This document shows, piece after piece, positions 26,870 through 39,739 of a DNA stretch of 64,000 bases. Location: assembly GCF_000237925.1 (NCBI RefSeq), contig NC_031502.1, forward strand, positions 19,218,909 through 19,282,908, written 5' to 3'. The position numbers were made by a program, and so were the translations under genes. Numbering within the stretch: position 1 is the stretch's first letter; each line of letters opens with the position of its first letter. The notes under the pieces were generated by a model. That model saw only the letters and a program-made list of their open reading frames with translations. It did no database searches and had not been told where the DNA came from. Source of the stretch: Schistosoma mansoni. Lineage: Eukaryota; Platyhelminthes; Trematoda; Strigeidida; Schistosomatidae.

Positions 26870-27692
26870 TCCCAACTCCGCCTGTAGCCCTTCTAGGGTT
26901 ACTACCGATCTCAAGCCCAGAAAGAAGAAGAGGGTTAGGCATAGGATCATAAACCCATTTCATACAAAACAATTCAAACCACTTAAAATCTGCCCTGTGA
27001 GTTGAGGGATCTTCTTTCAGAAGAATTATGAGGCCTTGTGGTAAAAGCCGATATTTTTCGGAAATGACAAGGCCAATGCACCTACTGACAACCAGAGCAA
27101 AAATTAATATGGGTACACGGAATGTCCGGACAATGTGGGAGACTGAGAGGATCATTTAAATAGCTGATGAAGACGTAATAGCACGGGTTGGCCAAGTAAG
27201 GGCAGATTTCCTGCAGTTGAAGATTATATGGAATTCAAAACAGCTGTCAACCAATATCAAAGTCACAATCTTTGGTACGAACGTCAAAATAGTTCTGAAG
27301 AACTGCCACAACCATCATCAAAATGGTACAAGTATTCACAAACAAGTGTCTACGTGAAATACTCAATGTCCATTAGCCGGATACCAACAGCAACAGTCTA
27401 CTATGAGAGAAAACAGACCAGCTTCCAACTGAGGAGGGGATTAAGAACAGATGTTGGAGGTGGATAGGACATAGAATTACAGAAATCATCAAACTGGATC
27501 ACGAAGTAAGCGCTAGCTTGGAATCCTGAAGGGAGACAGAAAAGAGAAAGACTAAAGAAGACATTGAGTCGGGAATCGGATGCAGATATGAAAGCGACGA
27601 ACAACAACTGGAAATAATTGCCCAGGACAGAGTTGAGTGGAGAATGCTGGTGGGCGGTCTAGGCTCCTTCACGAGTGATAACAGGCTTAAGT
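26870..27692 (+). mobile_element. RTE-clade LINE, internally deleted copy
   Basis: An 823-bp element whose two ends match the full-length RTE at 53.25-56.47 kb. Up to about 27160 it matches the 5' region: GGGTTACT, AAAAGCCGA and the endonuclease start, readable as GTRNVRTMWETE. From about 27163 it matches the 3' region: GCTGATGAAGACG onward, CAGTTGAAG, GGTGGATAGGACAT, CCCAGGACAGAGT. The central 2.4 kb with the rest of the endonuclease and all reverse transcriptase is missing. Like other truncated LINEs it has no coding capacity. The 3' end has one TTAAGT unit in place of a GTAA array, and I see no convincing target-site duplication. At position 8 of the 27-kb start the TGG codon (MWETE) is intact, whereas the 53-kb copy has a stop there. 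Confidence 0.85.
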
Positions 27693-28757
27693 ATGGAATT
27701 TCATATCTTTAATATGATTATTGGTCTATGTAACCTCACCTTCGCCACTTCGCACAACTAGTTTCTCCCAAAACATAAATAAACTATACGTCAACCTCAA
27801 CACTATTTGATACTGTATCTTATTTCATTAGTACAATGATGATTTCTCAGTTCTATTTAGAACACCTATCTCGACTTTGCTAGAGTACATCAAACTTTTG
27901 TTTGTAATCATATAATTTTTTGTAACTGCAGACTGTTTACAGTTGATAAAAAGCCGTGAAATCAAATCCAGATTCATTTTATTTTGCGAAGTTCATCTTT
28001 ACTTTGTTTAAGAAGACACATTATTCATTTCAGACTAGAAGTCGCATAACAATATTCATTGTATTTCAAGCACTAATACTGAATATAATACGAACTACTG
28101 ATATAAATCCGTAGATATGCCACTCATATTTTTAAGTCCACTGAAAACTTTCTAAATAACTACAACTTATTTAGCTGGAAACATTCATACAAAATTATTG
28201 GTCAAAAAGTGGTCTCCTAGACAGGTTAAAATTTCTTAGACTTACCAGAAAAATGTGGATAATTTTCGTCTCACTCGAATCGCCTAACTAGAATTCTGAT
28301 GGTTTTTAAAACTTGTGTATAAATCACTTTCCGCAGCCAAGAAAGAACTTGTAAAATGTAAACCTAGAGGTATCACCTGGTTATTCACTGGCTTAAGGTT
28401 AACGAGAATATTTTTCCAACTGTTTGGGAGTAATATCGTGACGAATGAAGTATTGGGAGAGAAAGAGGTTTTTAATACCCTTCAACTGTTTGATGAATAT
28501 TACTCGTTTGTATTTAAATGGTAGAAGTCAGCTAAAGTCAACTGGAGACCTACCTAAAATTCGATTATTCTGAGAAATCAGGTTATTTGGGGTAAACGAA
28601 TCTAGTGACGTCATCCTTCAAATAGTTATCCAGAACGTGGATATCATCATTCATCTACAGAATGATATTATCATTCTCTGACTGAGTTTGGGACAAAACA
28701 CCAGGTAGTTTACGTTCACTACTACTGTGACTTTGATCTTGGGAACTCATATTAAAA
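27693..28757. other. Interval with no gene seen
   Basis: AT-rich DNA between the deleted LINE and the 3' end of the ETS gene. One 69-codon open frame at 28315-28524 (plus) has no recognisable feature and is probably chance. Confidence 0.5.
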
Positions 28758-28763
28758 TTTATT
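28758..28763 (-). promoter_or_regulatory. Candidate poly(A) signal for the ETS gene
   Basis: AATAAA on the minus strand, about 193 bases beyond the ETS stop codon. A reasonable 3' end for the transcript, though chance occurrences are common at this base composition. Confidence 0.4.
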
Positions 28764-28955
28764 TCTGAACAGTATTTACAATTTAGAGGGTAACAAAAAA
28801 CTCGACAAAAATACGCTTCCAAACAACAAAGAAACTAGTTTTTGTTTTATAAATCATATGAAAATAACTAGTCTGTAGATCATATTTACAAGCTCTTAGT
28901 TGATAGCAGTAGTTGATACTGGTTTTGGTTTTTAGTCATTTCAGTTATTTCTACT

Positions 28956-30190
28956 CTATTCATGAATAGAACAACCATTTAGCACGTGATTGTAGACATG
29001 TTGAAATCGTTGAGGTCGTGAATTGTTGTAATTACTGTTGGATGTTTGTGAGTTAGAAGATAGAGACACTACAGACGTGGATGACGAACAACAGTATGGA
29101 GTATTCGGCCAGTTGAGTAATAGGTTAGGTGAGTTTTTAAGACCACTTGCCGATTGTACTGAATCCATAAATGGTAAGTCATTATTTACACAGGGTTGAG
29201 TAAAATAATTTTCATTGGTAGGTAGGTATTTCAGTTTATTGTTGACATCAGAAAGTGATTTGAAATAAGTGGATGACTGATCGAGTTCATGTGGAATACT
29301 GTTCATATCCCACTGGTTATGACTGTCAATGGATAACAGTGGGTTCAACAAATGGGTGTAATTTCCTGATAAAATAGAAGAGTTGGTCCTCTCTTGAGAT
29401 AAGAATCTCGTTTCATTGAGTGTTTGAATATTATGATGATCAGCGTTAAATCCAAAGGGATGAGGTAATTTAGATGTGTCTTCATCATGCCGTTCACTTC
29501 CCGTAGTGGGAGTTGTCATGAATAGATTGTTATTAAAGTCTGAGCTTAAAGACGTAATGTGGTATGGTGTGTTTTTTGCAAATCCGTTGTTGGAAATTTT
29601 GTTCTTCTGCAAACTAAACAACGAGCAGGAAGTGAGATCATTTATATCACTGAATGAAGTTGACAGATGTTTATCAGGACAGTTTAAATAACAAGTTGCT
29701 GCAGCTGCAGCTGCAGCAACTTGGATATTCTTCCATGAAATCCTAGATTTATCTGAAGTTTCACCACCCTTTTGATCTAAGTCGCTATCACAATGATTTG
29801 AGTAGAATTCATTTGATAAACATGTGGAGTTACCTGAGTGTCCTGGAAGTGTTCCACTAACGGGTGATGACGTCAGCAATCCAGAGGAAGAAGTTGGCGA
29901 ACAAGATGAGTGCATAGCTTGTGCAAGACCGGTGAAGTCGAATCTATATGCATATCTTTTTCCGTGTACTTTAGTCATAATATTTTTATCATAATAGTAT
30001 CGTAGAGCACGACTCAGTTTATCGTAATTCATATTCGGCTTTGATTTTCTCTCACCCCATCGTCTTGCCACCTCGTCTGGATCGGTTAACTTGAATTCAC
30101 CATCATTTCCTTCCCATGTGATGCAGGCTATATTTTGGCTATCTGCTAACAGTTCTAAAAGGAACTGCCATAGCTGGATCTGCCCAGAAC
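28956..30190 (-). CDS. ETS-family transcription factor (ERG/FLI type), last exon with DNA-binding domain
   Basis: The exon starts after a minus-strand acceptor (TTAACCACAG) and ends in TAG at 28958-28956, coding about 411 residues. The ETS domain begins at once ([15 protein letters not shown]) and spans about 86 residues. It includes ITWEG, the [19 protein letters not shown] segment, recognition helix [19 protein letters not shown] and closing [11 protein letters not shown]. Near-identity to the ERG/FLI1 subfamily over this block makes the class certain. It binds GGAA-core DNA in the nucleus, probably in development. The remaining roughly 320 residues are S/N-rich and disordered, with a seven-alanine run and an [10 protein letters not shown] segment. 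The exon begins in phase 1 (split Gly codon), matching the donor at 36910. Two of its introns are kilobases long and repeat-filled. Confidence 0.95.
29692..29723. repeat. Perfect 32-bp palindrome in polyalanine codons
   Basis: CAAGTTGCTGCAGCTG is followed directly by its own reverse complement, with no spacer. It encodes Q-V-A(7)-T in the ETS protein by alternating GCT and GCA codons. It could form a hairpin in RNA or a cruciform in DNA. Confidence 0.95.
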
Positions 30191-33100
30191 CTGTGGTTAA
30201 TGAAAACATGTAGATAGTCATTAGAGTTATATTTATGACAATAAAATGATATATGTAAAATGGCTTAAAATCGTTTATTATATTTTTAACTCAACAGTTT
30301 TTTATTTTCACACTTAGTTGTAGCAAGAAAGGTGTGTTGTTCTGTAATGTTTTCGAGAAGCTTATTTTAAAATGTTTGTCTTATGGGATTGTTAGGAAAT
30401 GATTTGTAATAGTTAGTAAAGAAAAGTGAAGAAAAACCCTTCATAATATTTGAATTACAGAGCGTAGTAGTTGAGCTTTTTGTTTGAAAGAATCGACAAA
30501 CCGACTTAAATGTTAAGGATTAATAAATTACTTATAGATTAATTATTTCATTATTCCTAAAACTTTTGTGGGTGTTTTCAAGCATTGACTTTCTATCCAA
30601 AGATATCTGCCACAAGAGGAAACTATAATCAAGAAATATTGAAGCCTTAATTTATCAGTTCAGTCATAGTGCTAAAAATCCGCTATTTCGAGTCATAGAT
30701 GCACTCTCTCAAATTAACCAGTAGTTAAAATCTTGATCAAATTCGAACAATTAGCAATGGGTCGCTTTATGGTAACTGTGAACGAGCCGAATGCCAAACA
30801 AGTTATTGCTTACTGCTGGTACTTAACTGGAGTTATACTACGCATGTTGCTGAGTTAGGAATCTTGATGTACTTATTACCTTTTAGTGATTCCGAGTTAT
30901 ATGATAGTTGATGGTTGTTGTAGACCATATCATCAGCATCTACTTCTAATCTCAGATTTACTGCTTAAAGTGATGCGGTTTTTCCTCTGAAGTGAACTGG
31001 TTTTAGAAGTTATTATTATTAATACATATTTTTAAATAGTTTACCTCTATTACCTGTCATAGTTGGTTATTCTTGAAGTATCGACGGTTTAATACATACT
31101 TGTAATAGTTAAACAACTAAAGAATTCATTCATATGATCAATCACTTAGAGGCTTATAACTCAAAATTACAAGTAGAAGATATAACAAGCATTAACACAA
31201 AGTTACTCATTTTAAAACAAAGGTCGTTTGGAAAAACATCCTTCATACTAAATGATTATTGCCAACTTAGTTTACACCTCAAACCCAAGGGTTTTAAAAT
31301 GGCTATCTAGAATCCTATTTTAGTATTCAGACTCACAAATATGCTTTACATTATCACTTACCGCCGATTTTCAGTTTTATTTATTTGTCTAATTTATCCT
31401 TCCCATCGAATTACAAAAAAATATTGATTAATAACCGTAAAATAATCATCGTAAAACTTTTTCAAGTGATTAGACGTTTAAGAGGAAAATCGATCTCATA
31501 CCCTTAAGCTGATGATGATTTATAACCCTCAAAAATGTGGTTTATGCTTTCTTAAAATAAACTTAAAGCTGAATTCTAATTTTAAAAGTATAATAAATTA
31601 ATTCATTAGAAAACTTTAATTGACCAATAAACACATATAAGTCATAAAATGTCAAAAAGAAAGTAGCTTGAATTTTATCCTCTCACTTGATGAGAAACTA
31701 TTACTGTGTTTCTTCAAACCGACCACTTTCTTACTTGACCATAGGATTAAGTGTTTGAATAACAAAAATTATCCTACTTATTTGACAGTTTACCGAATAA
31801 AATATAACAATCCATAGTTCTCGAATACTTTCAAATTACCAAATGAACAGTGAAGATAGATAGACTTAGAGTAATTTTTGCTGTCATACCTAACATCAAG
31901 GCCAATCTTAATGTAAATTATACTCAGATGTTCCTAAAAAAGTTAGTTAAGGAGTAGAATTTTTGTTAGACTGTTGTGTTGTAATTCCTTATTGGTCCGA
32001 CACCAGTATGCTTGCATTATTGACTGTGGTATAACGGCCATCATAATGTCAATATCTTGAGTTTAACGAAGAAACTGGTTATTTAAAGTGATTTGTTTGT
32101 TTTAACTTTCAAATAGTGCTTACATTGGAGTTGAATATTGAGGGTGTCAAATAAACTTAGACGCAGACTGTTATACGTTTTAAGGTGGACGTGATAGATT
32201 AGTTTTTTTAAGGCGTTTGTAATCTTAATTAGAAAAATCTGGCTGAATATCCTAAACACTACCTACGAGAGACGTAATAACACTTAGCTCAAGTTTCTGA
32301 GTTGTAACGTGACTCATACATAATGAGGTAGGAATACTGCGATGAGCTGATGGAGTGAATGTTTAAAAGTTGAGAATCAGTATGTGATTACCCCTTAAGT
32401 TCAAATTCAATAATTATTCCACACCTGTTAATCCCGATATGTACAAACACCTGTCTGTTTCGAAATTTTATTGAAGATTTGAAAGTTTATTGTTCAAATA
32501 GTACTTACAACTCCAGATAAGGTACGTACACTGTCAAACATTCTTGCTCGAATTCGAATAATAAATTAGTTTTTTGAACCAAAGTATGTTCGAAATCTGG
32601 TGGAGCTAGATAATGTCTTCTTCCAGATTAGTTGTTTGTGGAGTCTTGAGCAAAGTGAAAGATGTCTCATTCATCAAGCGACAACAATTAGAAAGCAATC
32701 AGAAAACAGTTCACCATTTTTGACTTAAATCGAGCTTCTTCTTCGAGGATCATTTCAAACCGAGCTTATTTGCTTTACGTATATGTAGCCTGCAGGTAAC
32801 TAATTTGTGAATTATAACTTTTACGCTTCACATGAAACTATTCGAAGCCAGTTATTATTTCTTTGATTTTAACTACTGAAGACTGGCCTAGTTAGTTATA
32901 AGGGAAACCTACAAGCATTAGGTTGCAATGAATTTAATTTTTCAAATATGATTTCTGTCCTCATTAAATGTAGTAATCAACCTTTATTTTAAATCTAAAA
33001 TATGCCTATGTTGTAAGCCATGTCTTTTGGCATTTACTTATGATTTCTAATAAAACAGGGTCATACCATCTGTTGACTGACTGGAATCTATGCTCATAAA

Positions 33101-33197
33101 TAAACAATTTTTATGTGTACATGTGCGTAAACTAAATCAATAAATCTTTTTGTATTCGCCTTGTTAATGTCAACATGAAAACAAGTTAGTAGCATTA

Positions 33198-33397
33198 NNN
33201 NNNNNNNNNNNNNNNNNNNNNNNNNNNNNNNNNNNNNNNNNNNNNNNNNNNNNNNNNNNNNNNNNNNNNNNNNNNNNNNNNNNNNNNNNNNNNNNNNNNN
33301 NNNNNNNNNNNNNNNNNNNNNNNNNNNNNNNNNNNNNNNNNNNNNNNNNNNNNNNNNNNNNNNNNNNNNNNNNNNNNNNNNNNNNNNNNNNNNNNNN
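33198..33397. other. Assembly gap 1 (200 N)
   Basis: Exactly 200 N, so a placeholder length. Its flanks show no inverted repeat, unlike gaps 2 and 3. Confidence 1.
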
Positions 33398-33850
33398 AAA
33401 CTTAAAATAGGGAACGGAGGTATTAATAACAGCAGTCAGTACTCACAAAAATTTTTGTTTTAAATAATCAGTGTTGTTTAGACTTTTTATGACAGAAGTA
33501 GTTATATATATGTACGTTTGGATATGATAAGAATTTTTCAGCGTCAGAAATATTGATTAATTCCATGTACTATATCATCCAACAAAATAAATGAATAACA
33601 TGGAAGGATAGAACAAGGTTATAAAGAATAAAGGAAAACTGTGTTCTAGTTATTGCAGATAAATGTTTGAAACTGAAAAAGACCATACGTTTTCTCAAAA
33701 CATTTTTATCATGCTTTCATTTGTTCACTCAAATTAAAGCCGATAAAGCTACAAATTTGTGTAGGCTTCAGAAAAAAACTATCTTTTCCTTCCATCAAAC
33801 TCTGATTTGCATACATGATCTTTGATTTCTTTCAGTTTAATGTTTTCTTT

Positions 33851-34059
33851 GAGATGAGATAGTGGTTGGAGGTAGCTGATAGGAAACTGTGGACCTAGGT
33901 TTCGTCCTCTTTGGCACTCGTCAGCAAGGTGTATCTGTAGTCTTGAGGTAACTGATTTAAGTAAATGATTCTCCCTGACGGATTCGACCTTTTGTCTATC
34001 TGCGCTAAGAAAGACCTGACATACATGACACTGATCACTTTCCAGTGATCAATTAATTG
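33851..34059 (-). repeat. SINE-like repeat, family C, with hammerhead
   Basis: Minus-strand copy of the element also seen at 43.34-43.58 kb. From 5' to 3' on the minus strand: a head with TGATCA-type palindromes (TTGATCACTGGAAAGTGATC), a TCTTAGCGCAG region, a B-box-like GGTCGAATCCGTC (33989-33977), CTCAAGACTACAG, the ribozyme, and a tail with CTCCAACCACTATCTCATCTC. About 209 bp. tRNA-derived by its B box; the A box is poor here. Confidence 0.75.
33880..33935 (-). ncRNA. Hammerhead motif, family C copy
   Basis: On the minus strand: CTGACGAG (33924-33917), stem-loop II TGCCAAAGAGGA (imperfect), GAAA (33903-33900), short helix III ACCTAGGT, triplet GTC (33894-33892). All core bases are present. 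Helix I pairing (CTTG with CACAG) is weak beyond two or three pairs, so activity is doubtful. Confidence 0.6.
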
Positions 34060-34267
34060 TAAGTGTTCTTTTTAGATACAATTCACTAAATTCCAATCAT
34101 GAGTTATTTGCTTCGACAGTTAGTTCGGTGGATTTCCGAGCTAAAAATATCTGGTAATACTTTTAATGGTGAACGTGTTTCTATGCACAGATATAACACC
34201 ATGGTGTTGAGTTTCGCAGCTAAAAGTACTTCAAATCTTATATAATTCAATCCACTCTGACAAGGTT

Positions 34268-34345
34268 GTGGGCACACACTTCTAAGGAGCCTATTTACTG
34301 AAACTGTACGACCGTCAAATGCTTTCTAGCTTTCAATGGTATCTC
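34268..34345 (+). repeat. Degraded family B hammerhead relic
   Basis: GGCACACACTTCTAAGGAGCC, ACTGAAACTGTACGACCGTC and GCTTTCTAGCTTTCAATGG align in order with the ribozyme and 3' part of the 36.4-kb copy, though heavily mutated. The box reads CTAAGGAG, so it is inactive. This is an old insertion. Confidence 0.55.
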
Positions 34346-36348
34346 AAATGGAATCGATCCGTGACGACTTTCACCCCACAAACTGCGATGACCTCCATAA
34401 AACACCTTTTTCTAAAGTTTAGACCGAGTTAAAAAGTAAACTATTCATTTTTAAAACCATTCTAAAACCACCACACTTTTATGGCAGACTAATTTATGAC
34501 AAGATGTTCTTGCATTGTGGAAATAACTTCTTATCAGACAGGTGTTATGTTTCCAAGAACTAACTACATAATCTCTGTAATACTGTAACACTGGTTTCTC
34601 AAATCTATACGTATATGATAACTTCTATTTGTTGCGATCTATCGTCCATAAAGTCTTTTCTCCAGAATTAGCACTTTGCTATATTCTAATGAGAAAAGAA
34701 ACACAATATAATGAGAACTTACTACCCACTAAAGTCTTTCAATAATATTAATGCTAGTTAACTGAACTGTTCGGTAGTGCGAAACAAATTTCAGATGAAC
34801 TACATTACTGTTGGCATTATTCAAATATAAAGATGAAAATATCAAATTGTTCGGGAGTAGAATATACAAGATTAAAACAATCATCAACATAATACCAATA
34901 GAAATATCCAGAAAGGTGATAACCTGTGTAAATCCGTAAACTCGTGTATTAATCACAGTGACATATTTTAAGTTTCAAAGGAAGAAATGCCGAATAAAAT
35001 TTGTAGTTAGTTATTAACTAACTAATTACTCAACCAATGAATTCATCCTAATGCCTGGTAAATGGTGCCGTCATCAAAAAGGCATTGAACTGTAAACCAC
35101 TTGTAGATATCGGCATCTTCAAAAATGTAGATTGTAGTGGTATTGCTCCTAACCACACAATCCTCAAAGCTCATCATGAGATAACTGGGAAAATGCATAT
35201 TCAACAACTAACACATAGAGGTCAACAATGGAGAAGGCTGGAATATTCGTTCGAGATCCAATCGGATGGCATGGCTCAGCCTTGCAGGCGTGGTCATTCT
35301 TGTGTAACCTATCCATTTTATTCATATTAAATATATTGTTTTATTTCCAGCCTAAATGTGTTCTCCATCATATATTGGTGATCATACTGTAGGACGAGTC
35401 AGTGTAGACAATGATGTGACTTCCACGTAAGATCTTATAGATTAGGTAATCACATCATAACAAATCTACAATTTTAGGATTAGGTCTATTATAAGAACAG
35501 TACCAATAACGATGTAGACCATAATTCTACAAGATACATAACTACAGAACCTGTGTCCAGTGTGTTTTTAGGTCAAACACAGTAACTAAAAGAATAGACC
35601 ACTTTATTTTGGTGTAAGACTTAAGTATTTTTCCCGGTCTTATATTATCTAAAAAGGTTCCTTATGACTACAGAACACCAAAACTTGACATTTTAAAGTT
35701 TCAATTTCGATATTTTCTTGGAAAATAATCAACTAAATTGTATATAGTTATTGTATAATTTAAATTATGAAAGTCATAACTAAGTTACCAGTCAACTCAT
35801 AATATAAAAACAATTGGACTCAAGTTATTGGAAATCTAATCCTAAACCCGTTTTTCTAATCCTTACAGCGATCCATTAAGTTTAAAAATGTGATTACTAT
35901 GGATAACTAATGATAAGTAAAAAGTAAAATCAGTTTGTTCTGTTTTTAATAAACTTTTATCAATAAATAATCTCCACTTTCCCCATACAAGTAATATTAA
36001 CATAAACCAATGATGACGTCGGAGTTAAATCAGTTAGTATTGAGACTTTTAATAATTGGAATTGAAACTACCTAATGCTTAACGTTATTTAATTAGTTTC
36101 TATGTGAATAAAAGCATGAGCGCGTCTTGTGAATTTTAAAATACAGCTTCTAATTTCCTAAGTAAATTACACAGTCACAGAAATAAAATTATCAGGCACT
36201 TATCCACTAAATGTAGAGAAGTTTAGTATATGATTGAGAAAATGTGTCATTACTATATGATAATACTGGAGCAAAGTAACGAAAATGGCTAGTTTTAAAT
36301 GAAATATAATATTATTGGATTGTCATTGAAATAATGAACTGATCGATG

Positions 36349-36570
36349 TTAGACCACCATTGAAATTCTGGAAGCACTGTACGGCCATTTCGTCTTAGCA
36401 CGAGACTCCTCAGAAGTGCGCGCCCACATGTCCGCACGCGGGATCCGAACTCAGGACCTCCGGTCTCGCATGCGAACGCCTAACATCTAGACCACTGAAC
36501 CAGCTTACGGCGGTGTTAAGTTTCAACTTCACCCAATCCATGATATCACACGACCATGTTCCATTATATT
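36349..36570 (-). repeat. SINE-like repeat, family B, with tRNA-like promoter
   Basis: Minus-strand copy. A-box region TGGTTCAGTGGTCTAGA (36502-36486) and B box GTTCGGATCC (36450-36441) lie at tRNA spacing in a well preserved tRNA-like fold, followed by the ribozyme and the ATGGTGGTCTAAC 3' region. Upstream (to about 36570) lies AACACCG, shared with the 44.6-kb copy. The adenine-rich tail of other copies is not obvious. It sits 340 bp downstream of an ETS exon, in the same orientation as that gene. Confidence 0.8.
36368..36425 (-). ncRNA. Hammerhead ribozyme, family B, core intact
   Basis: Minus strand: GCACTT, CTGAGGAG (36413-36406), stem II TCT/AGA, GAAA (36391-36388), helix III TGGCC/GTA region, cleavage triplet GTA (36382-36380), CAGTGC. 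Core bases are all allowed (GTA fits the NUH rule). Helix I pairs GCACT with AGTGC; only the base pair next to the cleavage site is mismatched. Weak activity is possible. Confidence 0.65.
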
Positions 36571-36909
36571 CGGTAGGTAACCGCCTCATGCCCAGAATGA
36601 GTAATGTGTGCAATATTTGCATTCTATGTTAATTAACAACTATGTTAATGTGACACATGTACTGAATTTCTACAGTACAAGTTACTCACAAACTACAGTA
36701 TTCATTTTGTTATTTTCATCTCTCATGTAGCTAATGTAACTCACCGCTGATTTATATGGCTTGTTTTTATTGTTCACCTTATTTATTTATCGAGAGCTCT
36801 TTCTCCTATATGATAAGGTTTAGAAAAATAGTACGAATTTAAAAGATTATTGGCGAATAACAACACAAAAATATCTATGAAAAAATTGGTCAGATCTAAT
36901 GATACTCAC

Positions 36910-37023
36910 CCTGAGATCTCGATTTCATCCCATGATTTAAGCAAGTGGACTTGTCCAGTGTTGAATTTAAACATGACTCTGTATTCAAATCATTTGGAAA
37001 AGGTGGAATGTAAAATGAATTAA
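36910..37023 (-). CDS. ETS factor, internal exon (114 bp)
   Basis: Acceptor CTTTTTTCCAG and donor GTGAGT flank 114 bases open in one frame (TT, 37 codons, G). The exon begins in phase 1 after the T that ends the 39740 exon (making TTT, Phe) and ends with the G that completes the Gly codon of the ETS exon. Product: NSFYIPPFPNDLN, an acidic/Ser stretch, then MKSRSQ. No domain; it is the linker before the ETS domain. Both phases match its neighbours, which makes chance unlikely. Confidence 0.85.
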
Positions 37024-39067
37024 CTGGAAAAAAGTAAGCACAAAAACCAAAACAATAAAATGCTTTTTTCCCAAGAAATCCCTAATAGTGTTCACCAAAA
37101 CTATTATAATTAATTTGAGCGGAATTTTTAAAAGTTAGCAATCAATATTTTGAATACAGTTTATGTATATTGAAATCTCCATGTACATGAATAATAGTTT
37201 TGTATGGAATCTCAACTAACTAAGTAATCAATTTACTAACTTATTTATCAACCAAATCTTCATTTTAACGATTACTATATTCTCATTCTAGCACCGTGAG
37301 AAACTTCATCATTTTTGAACAATGAATTATATTAAAGAATACAGTCATCTACCAAATCTAGGAATGAAACAGCTTTTACCTATCAAGATCAGATTGTTCC
37401 AGATTGACAATGATGACTGAAATGTAATATAATTGAAAATGAGTAATTACATTTTGTTGAACGAATTCAGGATTTCTTTGTCTATTGAATTCCATTGGAA
37501 ATAGGAGATGTTCGCCTTGTCTTTATTTATACCTCCTCTTAGTAATCAACTCTACGCTGCCAGTCTATTCAACAAAACATACTAACCTTCAAACCACCGA
37601 ATTCCTTTCTCACCTGTGAGATTTTTTATTCCCAACTAACCCATAATATGTTATCTTCCGGAAGTAGACAACTTTAAATGATTAAGTAAATCCAAAACAT
37701 TCTTCATTAAATTAAATACCACTCTGGAAGAAAGAGACCCTGTAGAAAATCTCATATTGATTTTAATTTAAAAAACTAATAATCGATTAGTGTAATTCGA
37801 AACTCAGGTGAGAGAAAAGACAAAGTTTACATAATTGATTTTTTATTAACCACACATCATCATCTGTTTTTTTTAAAAAGGAAAAATCAGGATTTAGTTT
37901 TTATGTAAATGAGATAAGGAACATACCCACTAGGATTGAGCCGTGCACACGTGCTAACACATTAATGCTTATTGACACAAACTCACACACACAGCTGTTT
38001 TTTTTTTAAATATAACTCTAACTCTACGTGAATAAAAACACAGAACTAAGCCATTAATTTTAATAACTATAATGATTCTGTTTCCCCTAGTTTTTAGTTG
38101 GTTTATGGAGATTCTGAATTATAAGGATTGTTTTTTTTTAATTAAAAATAGATATTTATATCGTATTTAAATATGAGGATTGTTCTCGTAAACCAGTTAA
38201 ATTAGAGAGGTATTGATTCGCCTGTGGTTAATCATAACCTCAAGTTGTTTAGAGAAGGAAACCATTGGCTTCTATTATCGACCAAAGACTACAGATATGG
38301 TTGATTCTATCAACCGACTCTATATCAGAAATTGATTATGCTAGTCAGCATAAATATATATATAGTCGTTTCAATGTTGTAAGAGTGTAATGGTCAATAA
38401 TGGATTTATCGATTCAAAATAAAACTAGTTTAGTGATGAGTAGATTGAATATGATAAATCAATTATTCGTAATTACAATTATTATTTAGAATATTTCCTG
38501 AATGGTGGTTTCTTACTTTGAAACTGTTAGCACTACTTACATATTTCCCCTATAAATATTCAGAATAATTAATCAATGCTAGGAACTGAGAAACCAATCT
38601 GAGAGAAGTTAAAATAAAAGTGGAGATTATTGCCCAGGACATGTATAGTGTTTACAAAAACAAAAGGTAGAAATCAACTGAAATTAATGTATCGTGTGCA
38701 ACTGAACGATAAAATTAATTTGTCAACGTGTTTAGCGTAAATATCCATCTTAATGATAATGTCCCTGAGTTCTAATTGAATGAAACGTTAGCTACAGTCA
38801 TCATTGTATTGGTGAAATGATAGCTATTTCAATGTGCTTACCTGTTTTTACACTTAAGAGGCAAATAATATCTAATGCTAACTTTAAAATATCGCTATTT
38901 TTATGTAGGGTAAAAGTGATGGCTGCAAGAACAAATAATGATATACAATCAAAAAATATATTTGGCTCAAGGATTAGTATTCACTTGGTGTTGTTTACTT
39001 GTATCTTCCCATTTTTATTTAGGACTGCAATCTATGCTCCATGTTTGCTTATAATGCTTGTGAATTA

Positions 39068-39375
39068 AGGCTATATCGAAGCAATACGCACAGTATGCAC
39101 ATATGGCCAATAAGAGACTGATCAATTGCAGTCCTAAACGTCAATCGAAAGATTCAACCAAACAATACCGAGTAAATTTAAACTTCACCCCATCGCACAA
39201 GCAAGTAGCTATCAGGACTCAGTAGCTAAGTGAATAACGCGATGGCATTTGAAGCGAACGATACCGGGTTCGAATCCCAGAGTGAACATCAACTCTGAGA
39301 TGCAAGTACATTCAGCTGACAAGTCCCAAATAGGACGAAATGGCGTCCTGGATTCCACTGCTAGCCACTATCCAT
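39068..39375 (+). repeat. SM-alpha-type element (family A)
   Basis: Body from AAGGCTATATCG, tRNA-like region with degenerate A box TAGCTAAGTGA and perfect B box GGTTCGAATCC (39267-39277), then the ribozyme end. The box reads CTGACAAG (G8 lost), so it is inactive, although GAAA and GTC survive. The end CTAGCCACTATCCATC is shared with the 21.5-kb copy. A left inverted arm is not recognisable upstream. It lies in an ETS intron, antisense to the gene. Confidence 0.85.
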
Positions 39376-39739
39376 CAAGGATTAATAGTTGTTCACCAAG
39401 GAGATAGTTAAATGACACATCAGTTAGTTCTTAATAAATAACTAGATAAAACAGTAGAACGACAGAAACCCGATTAATTTCCAGTTGTTGATATTTTTAT
39501 CTAAGTTCTCACAAGCCCGCTTTGATTAGTGGTAAATGTATCAGTTGAATGATTGCACTACACAGTTTGTCTGGCAGTGATTTGTTAATTAAACACATAT
39601 CTAACTTCATTCTATTATGATAACAATTGACTGGGATAATGTATATGTTTATACTGATGGCTTATTTAAAGTACAAAAAAATCCAGAAAACGGTCAGATT
39701 ATATGTAAGCAAGTAGTCTAATTGATATAATCGACTTAC

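Larger units (their letters stand above)
30191..36909 (-). other. ETS gene intron (about 6.7 kb)
   Basis: Bounded on the minus strand by donor GTGAGT (36909) and acceptor CCACAG (30191), phase 1 on both sides. It contains gap 1, a family C repeat (33.85-34.06 kb), a degraded family B relic (34.27-34.35 kb) and a family B copy (36.35-36.57 kb). Nothing else recognisable was found. Confidence 0.8.
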
